Under the pieces are notes generated by a model. That model made no database searches. It worked only from the letters and a program-made list of their open reading frames with translations, and had not been told where the DNA came from. From an uncultured Collinsella sp. (GTDB lineage Bacteria; Actinomycetota; Coriobacteriia; Coriobacteriales; Coriobacteriaceae), in the NCBI GenBank assembly GCA_902470895.1, contig CABRID010000074.1, forward strand, positions 1-9,860: 9,860 nt of DNA. Direction: 5' to 3'. Positions 5,830 to 9,860 of the stretch are shown piece by piece. A program made the translations under genes and the position numbers. Numbering within the stretch: position 1 is the stretch's first letter; each line of letters starts with the position of its first letter.

Positions 5830-5842
5830 AGGTTTACGGGAC

Positions 5843-8152
5843 ATGGCACTGACCCCCAACGAGGCATATGCGGCAAAGCGGCCGTTTGTGGACAAGGAGA
5901 CGCTCGAACACATCGTCGAGCAGTTCCCCACGCCGTTTCATCTATACGACGAGGCGGGCATCCGTCGCAACATGCAAGAAGTACGTGACGCCTTTGCGTG
6001 GAATCCGGGATTTAAGGAGTACTTTGCCGTCAAGGCCAATCCCAACCCGGCGCTTATCTCCATTCTCAACGAATACGGCTGCGGTTGCGACTGCTCGAGC
6101 TATACCGAGCTCATGATCGCCCGCTCGCTGGGCATCACCGGCCATGACATCATGTTCTCGTCCAACGACACGCCGGCAGCGGACTTTGAGCTCGCCGATA
6201 AGCTGGGCGCCATCGTCAACTTTGACGACATCAGCCACATCGAGTTCTACGAGCGCGTCGCGGGCCCCATCCCCAAGACAGTCAGCTGCCGCTTTAATCC
6301 GGGCGGTCTGTTCCAGCTTTCCAACGGCATTATGGACAACCCGGGCGATTCAAAGTACGGCATGACCACTGAACAGCTCTTTGAGGCCTTCCGTATGCTC
6401 AAGGCCAAGGGCGCCGAGAATTTTGGCATCCATGCCTTCCTTGCCAGCAACACCGTCACCAACGACTACTACCCCAAGCTCGCGCGCATCCTCTTTGAAC
6501 TTGCCGTGCGTCTGGAGCGCGAGACGGGCGCGCATGTCGCCTTTATCAACCTGTCCGGCGGTGTGGGTATCCCCTACCTGCCCGGGCAGCAGGCTAACGA
6601 CATCCACGCCATCGGCGAGGGCGTACACGCGGCCTACGACGAGATCCTGGTTCCCGCCGGCATGGGCGATGTGGCGATCTGCACCGAGATGGGCCGCTTT
6701 ATGATGGGCCCCTACGGATGCCTGGTCACCAAGGCCATCCACGAAAAGCAGATTTACAAGGACTATATCGGCGTGGACGCAAGCGCCGTCGACCTGATTC
6801 GCCCTGCCATGTATGGCGCCTACCATCACGTTACGGTGATGGGCCAGCCGGGTGGCCCCGACAAATCCACAGCCCCTGTCACGAACAAGTACGACATCAC
6901 GGGCAACTTGTGCGAGAACAACGACAAGTTCGCCATCGACCGCGAGCTGCCGCAGATCGATATGGGCGACCTGCTCGTGATCCACGATACCGGCGCACAT
7001 GGCTACTCCATGGGCTACAACTACAACGGCCGTCTGCGCTCCGCCGAGGTTCTGCTGCGCCCCGATGGCTCGGCCGACCTCATCCGACGCGCCGAGCGCC
7101 CGGGCGACTACTTTGCCACGCTCGACGTGCTGCCGTGCGGCCGCGAGTTGCTGGCCAAGTCGCGCGCCGAAAGCGCCCGCCGTCGCGCTCAGGACGAGCG
7201 CCTAGCCGTCGCCACCCAATGGAACAAACGCATCCAGATCGCAGAAGCGAAGGAGAAGAATATGGACGTCCGCAACCTCGAGGGCTCGATCGTCGCCCTC
7301 GTCACCCCGTTTAAGAAGGACGGCAGCGTCGACTTTGATGCGCTTGAGCGCCTGGTCGATTTCCACCTGCAGAATGGCACCGACGCCATCCTCACCCTGG
7401 GCACCACCGGCGAGAGCGCCACGATGACCGATGACGAGGACAACTCCGTCGTTGCCGCCGTGGTCAAGCAGGTCGCAGGCCGCATCCCCGTCATCGCCGG
7501 GTCGGGCTCCAACTCCACGCAGACCATGCTCACCAAGTCGCTCACCTACCAGGGCCTGGGCGCCGACGGCCTGCTGCTCATCACCCCCTACTACAACAAG
7601 TCCAACGAAGAGGGCATCTACCAGCACTTTAAGACCGTGGCCGATGCGGTGGACATCCCCTGCATCTTGTACAACATCCCCGGTCGTTGCGGCTGCGGTA
7701 TCAGCGAGCGCAATGTCGAGCGCCTGGCCGCACACCCCAACATCATGGGCATCAAGGAGGCCTCGGGCAACGTCGCCTATGCCGCCAAGATCGCACACCT
7801 GCTGTCCAACGACTTCCGCATGTATTCGGGCGAGGACGCGCTCACCGTGCCGCTCATGAGCCTGGGTGCCTCGGGCACCATCAGCGTTTGGGCCGACGTG
7901 CAGCCGCAACTCGTGCACGACATGTGCCGTGCCTACCTGGACGGTGACGTGGAGCGCGCCCGCGAGATCCAGATTGCCGGCCAGCCGCTCATCAACGCCC
8001 TCTTTAGCGAAGTCAACCCCATCCCCGTTAAGGAAGCGCTCGCCCAGATGGGTATGATCGAGGCCAACTATCGCATGCCGCTGTGCCCCATGGCAGACGA
8101 CACGCGCACCGCACTTACCGATGCTCTGAAGGGAGCTGGTCTGCTTGATTAA
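5843..8152 (+). CDS. lysA-dapA: LysA-DapA fusion: diaminopimelate decarboxylase and 4-hydroxy-tetrahydrodipicolinate synthase
   Basis: One uninterrupted 769-residue reading frame encodes two cytoplasmic enzymes of the same pathway. Residues 1-430 are a PLP-dependent diaminopimelate decarboxylase, which makes lysine from meso-diaminopimelate. It shows the PLP lysine in FAVKANPNP (Lys64), HAFLASNT, NLSGGVGIPY, TEMGRFMMGPYG, CENND with the active-site Cys357, and DTGAHGYSMGYNYNGRLRSAE. Residues 431-473 are a charged, helix-prone linker. From 474 a complete DapA of 296 residues follows; it condenses pyruvate with aspartate semialdehyde. In DapA numbering it has GTTGE (47-51), YNIPGR (137-142) and the Schiff-base Lys165 in GIKEASGN. 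LysA enzymes normally end about where the linker begins, so the stop codon seems to be missing. The start has GAGG ten bases upstream. A strong binding site before codon 474 may also yield free DapA. The enzyme identities are certain; whether the fused protein persists in the cell is not. Confidence 0.93.
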   Translation: MALTPNEAYAAKRPFVDKETLEHIVEQFPTPFHLYDEAGIRRNMQEVRDAFAWNPGFKEYFAVKANPNPALISILNEYGCGCDCSSYTELMIARSLGITGHDIMFSSNDTPAADFELADKLGAIVNFDDISHIEFYERVAGPIPKTVSCRFNPGGLFQLSNGIMDNPGDSKYGMTTEQLFEAFRMLKAKGAENFGIHAFLASNTVTNDYYPKLARILFELAVRLERETGAHVAFINLSGGVGIPYLPGQQANDIHAIGEGVHAAYDEILVPAGMGDVAICTEMGRFMMGPYGCLVTKAIHEKQIYKDYIGVDASAVDLIRPAMYGAYHHVTVMGQPGGPDKSTAPVTNKYDITGNLCENNDKFAIDRELPQIDMGDLLVIHDTGAHGYSMGYNYNGRLRSAEVLLRPDGSADLIRRAERPGDYFATLDVLPCGRELLAKSRAESARRRAQDERLAVATQWNKRIQIAEAKEKNMDVRNLEGSIVALVTPFKKDGSVDFDALERLVDFHLQNGTDAILTLGTTGESATMTDDEDNSVVAAVVKQVAGRIPVIAGSGSNSTQTMLTKSLTYQGLGADGLLLITPYYNKSNEEGIYQHFKTVADAVDIPCILYNIPGRCGCGISERNVERLAAHPNIMGIKEASGNVAYAAKIAHLLSNDFRMYSGEDALTVPLMSLGASGTISVWADVQPQLVHDMCRAYLDGDVERAREIQIAGQPLINALFSEVNPIPVKEALAQMGMIEANYRMPLCPMADDTRTALTDALKGAGLLD
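7250..7255 (+). promoter_or_regulatory. Internal ribosome binding site before the DapA start
   Basis: AAGGAG lies six bases before the in-frame ATG at 7262, where the DapA domain begins. It is a near-ideal site, better than the one in front of the whole fusion. It suggests that dapA was, or still is, translated separately. Confidence 0.65.
7262..8152 (+). CDS. dapA: Possible separately translated DapA from an internal start
   Basis: If ribosomes enter at the AAGGAG at 7250, this start gives a normal 296-residue 4-hydroxy-tetrahydrodipicolinate synthase, the usual length for the family and complete from its first beta strand (EGSIVALVTPF). This is an alternative product of the same frame as the fusion, not a separate locus. 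In the region where Escherichia coli DapA binds lysine, the residues aligned with His53, His56 and Glu84 appear to be Asp57, Asp60 and Thr88. The enzyme is therefore probably not inhibited by lysine, as in several Gram-positive bacteria. That alignment was made by eye. Confidence 0.55.
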   Translation: MDVRNLEGSIVALVTPFKKDGSVDFDALERLVDFHLQNGTDAILTLGTTGESATMTDDEDNSVVAAVVKQVAGRIPVIAGSGSNSTQTMLTKSLTYQGLGADGLLLITPYYNKSNEEGIYQHFKTVADAVDIPCILYNIPGRCGCGISERNVERLAAHPNIMGIKEASGNVAYAAKIAHLLSNDFRMYSGEDALTVPLMSLGASGTISVWADVQPQLVHDMCRAYLDGDVERAREIQIAGQPLINALFSEVNPIPVKEALAQMGMIEANYRMPLCPMADDTRTALTDALKGAGLLD

Positions 8153-8885
8153 GACCGTCATTATGGGAACGGGCCGCATAGGCTCGCTCATCCGCACCAC
8201 CGCCGAAAGCATCGTTGGTGCCGCCGGTCAACCCGTTTTCGACATCGTCGCCCAGATCGGCTTTGACCTGGCCGAGCTCGAGAGCGCTCCGGCTGCCGAT
8301 GTGATCATCGACTTCTCGAACGTCGCGACCTTTGATGCCGTCGTTGCCTATGTCGAGCGTACGGGCGCCGCACTTGTTTCCGGCACCACGGGCTACACGC
8401 CTGAGCAGATGGACCGCCTGCGCGAGCTGGGCCAGAACGCCCGCGTCATGCACTCGGGCAACTACTCAATCGGCATCGCCGCTCTGCGCCATCTGGTGGC
8501 CCAGGCCACGCGCGAGCTGCCCGGCTTTGACTGCGAGATCGTCGAGACGCACCACAACCAAAAGGTCGATGCCCCCAGCGGCACCGCCAAGCTACTGCTC
8601 GACGCCGTGGTCGAGGCCGAGCCCGAGGCCGGCTATCACCCCGTCCACGGCCGCGAGGGCATGTGCGGCGCGCGCGACCCCAAGGAGATCGGCATGCACT
8701 CGCTGCGCGGCGGCACCGTCGCCGGCGTGCACGAGGTGAGTTTCTTTGGGCAGGACGAGGAGGTCACGCTCACCCACCGCGCCACAAGCCGTCAGATTTT
8801 TGTCAACGGCGCTCTGGCCGCCGCTCAGAAGCTCGTCGTCCGTGATCCCGGCTTCTACACCTTCGACCAGGTCATGTTCGCCTAG
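8145..8885 (+). CDS. dapB: 4-hydroxy-tetrahydrodipicolinate reductase
   Basis: Cytoplasmic NAD(P)H-dependent reductase of 246 residues that converts the DapA product to tetrahydrodipicolinate, the substrate of DapH. It starts with TTG at 8145, overlapping the fusion stop by 8 bases; AAGGGAG lies about ten bases upstream. This start is needed to include the first strand of the nucleotide fold, IKTVIMGTGRIGS. Other marks are IIDFSN (54-59), SGTTGYTPEQ (79-88), SGNYSIG (104-110), the catalytic motif HHNQK (His136, Lys140), DAPSGT (142-147) and the C-terminal SLRGGTVAGVHEVSFFG. The length suits the family and no key residue is missing. The overlap implies translational coupling to the fusion gene. 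The unusual TTG start may lower its rate. Confidence 0.95.
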   Translation: MIKTVIMGTGRIGSLIRTTAESIVGAAGQPVFDIVAQIGFDLAELESAPAADVIIDFSNVATFDAVVAYVERTGAALVSGTTGYTPEQMDRLRELGQNARVMHSGNYSIGIAALRHLVAQATRELPGFDCEIVETHHNQKVDAPSGTAKLLLDAVVEAEPEAGYHPVHGREGMCGARDPKEIGMHSLRGGTVAGVHEVSFFGQDEEVTLTHRATSRQIFVNGALAAAQKLVVRDPGFYTFDQVMFA

Positions 8886-8924
8886 CCAATCATTAACCAA
8901 GCCCGCGTAAAGGAGAAACAAGAT

Positions 8925-9644
8925 ATGAGCAACGCAGCCGAGATGGATGCACAGGAGATTATCAACTACATCGCCACCGCGCCCAAGAAGACGCCCGTCA
9001 AGCTGTATGTGCGCGAGAAGCCCGGCATGAAAGTCCAGTGGGGCGATGCGCACGTCTACGGCGGCCGTCGCGGCAAGACCGTCTTTGGCGACTGGGATGA
9101 GCTCAAGGCCATCCTCGACGCCAACGCCGATTCCATCGACTACTACGACGTGGAGAATGACTGCCGCAACTCCGCCGTCCCCATGCTCGACCTTAAGGGT
9201 ATCAACGCCCGCATCGAGCCGGGCGCGATCATCCGCGACCGCGTCGAGATCGGCGACCGCGCCGTCATCATGATGGGCGCCATCATCAACATCGGCTCCG
9301 TTATCGGCGAGGGTTCCATGATCGATATGGGCGCCGTGCTGGGCGGCCGTGCCACCGTGGGCAAGAACTGCCACATCGGCGCCGGCACCGTGCTTGCAGG
9401 CGTCGTTGAGCCCGCGAGCGCCACGCCCGTCATCATCGAGGACGATGTCATGATTGGCGCCAACGCCGTGGTCCTGGAAGGCGTGCGCGTGGGCAAGGGC
9501 GCCGTCGTGGCTGCAGGCGCCGTATGCGTCGAGGATGTCCCTGCCGGCGCCGTCGTGGCCGGCGTTCCCGCCCGCGTCATCAAGATGCGCGACGAGAAAA
9601 CCGACAGCAAGACCGGCCTCGAGGAAGGCCTGCGCCAGCTGTAG
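8925..9644 (+). CDS. dapH: Tetrahydrodipicolinate N-acetyltransferase
   Basis: Cytoplasmic acyltransferase of 239 residues that uses acetyl-CoA to make N-acetyl-2-amino-6-oxopimelate, the entry to the acetylase route to diaminopimelate. Residues 1-85 form the DapH N-terminal domain (TPVKLYVREKPG, VFGDWDEL). From about 95 to 220 the chain has hexapeptide repeats of a left-handed beta helix: RIEPGAIIRDRVEIGDRAVIMMGA, GSVIGEGSMIDMGAVLGGRATVGKNCHIGAGTVLAGV, and a final VVAGVPARVIK. The sequence closely follows Bacillus subtilis DapH (YkuQ) as I recall it, including the LRQL C-terminus, so it is not the succinyl-type DapD. AAGGAG sits nine bases before the ATG. It lies 39 bp after dapB and is the last operon gene before a strong terminator. 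The pathway then needs an aminotransferase and a deacetylase; the divergent M20 enzyme may supply the latter. Confidence 0.95.
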   Translation: MSNAAEMDAQEIINYIATAPKKTPVKLYVREKPGMKVQWGDAHVYGGRRGKTVFGDWDELKAILDANADSIDYYDVENDCRNSAVPMLDLKGINARIEPGAIIRDRVEIGDRAVIMMGAIINIGSVIGEGSMIDMGAVLGGRATVGKNCHIGAGTVLAGVVEPASATPVIIEDDVMIGANAVVLEGVRVGKGAVVAAGAVCVEDVPAGAVVAGVPARVIKMRDEKTDSKTGLEEGLRQL

Positions 9645-9697
9645 AGTTACGCGGGTATCAAACGGCATATCGACGCATAGCGCAATTCATCCAAAGC

Positions 9698-9735
9698 AAA
9701 AAGGCCGAAGCCCAATCCGGGGCTTCGGCCTTTTT
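9698..9735. terminator. Strong bidirectional terminator after the lysine operon
   Basis: A perfect 16-bp stem, from AAAAAGGCCGAAGCCC (9698-9713) to GGGCTTCGGCCTTTTT (9720-9735), encloses a six-base loop. It has A- and T-runs on both sides, so it can stop the lysine operon and the convergent gene ending at 9735. Confidence 0.93.
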
Positions 9736-9860
9736 CATCTTAAGGTTCCGTCATATTCAACCATGGCGGGATGCTTCGACAAACGATCGGCAGCCGTCTT
9801 ATAGACCTCTGAACGGTCGCGTCGACCTATTGCAACGATCTCGGCAATCTCAACCGTTCC
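9735..9860 (-). CDS. C-terminal end of an unrecognised gene (partial)
   Basis: The minus strand is open from the right edge for 41 codons and ends with TGA at 9735-9737, right at the base of the terminator. The residues include EIAEIVAIGRRDRSEVYKT and end in MVEYDGTLR. The frame continues beyond the window. Placement against the terminator supports a real convergent gene, but I do not recognise the family. Confidence 0.55.
   Translation of the reverse strand, partial: GTVEIAEIVAIGRRDRSEVYKTAADRLSKHPAMVEYDGTLR

Noticed and set aside
7202..8212. Minus-strand open frame opposite dapA
   Set aside because: Antisense shadow; no ribosome binding site or domain seen.
8592..9668. Minus-strand open frame opposite dapB and dapH
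   Set aside because: His/Asp/Gly/Ala-rich repeat-like product that mirrors the hexapeptide repeats of dapH; a shadow.
9735..9860. Naming the gene at the right edge
   Set aside because: Only 41 C-terminal residues are present and no family motif is recognisable.

Overview
The window is about 9.9 kb of GC-rich bacterial chromosome. Protein style, GC-biased codons, hexapeptide DapH, serine/threonine kinase and CwlO/PcsB-like secreted protein suggest a gut actinobacterium of the Coriobacteriia, most likely Collinsella or a close relative; this is an inference from sequence style, not a database match. No mobile element, CRISPR array, tRNA or rRNA was found.

Left part (1-1321): a secreted coiled-coil cell-wall protein with a lysozyme/glucosaminidase-like C-terminus is read rightward behind a leader that carries two 15-bp palindromes. 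It ends at a hairpin terminator shared with the convergent kinase gene.

Middle part (1322-5465), all leftward: a lipoprotein (DUF4352-like), a small helix-turn-helix protein and a membrane-anchored Ser/Thr kinase follow one another closely and look like a signalling cassette. Upstream of them, and read in the same direction, are an M20-family amidohydrolase and a small membrane protein whose start is tightly coupled to the amidohydrolase stop.

Right part (5466-9735): a lysine/diaminopimelate operon read rightward. A lysine riboswitch (about 5611-5750) and a downstream hairpin that touches the ribosome binding site precede one 769-codon reading frame in which diaminopimelate decarboxylase (LysA, last step of lysine synthesis) is fused in frame to dihydrodipicolinate synthase (DapA, first committed step). 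A good ribosome binding site inside the fusion could also make DapA alone. DapB overlaps the fusion stop and DapH (tetrahydrodipicolinate N-acetyltransferase) follows, so the acetylase branch of the pathway is used. The divergent M20 enzyme is a reasonable candidate for the N-acetyl-diaminopimelate deacetylase that this branch needs. A long perfect terminator closes the operon, and the C-terminal end of an unrecognised leftward gene runs off the right edge.

The most notable feature is the LysA-DapA fusion under a lysine riboswitch, with a DapA that appears to lack the lysine feedback site, so control would rest on the RNA.
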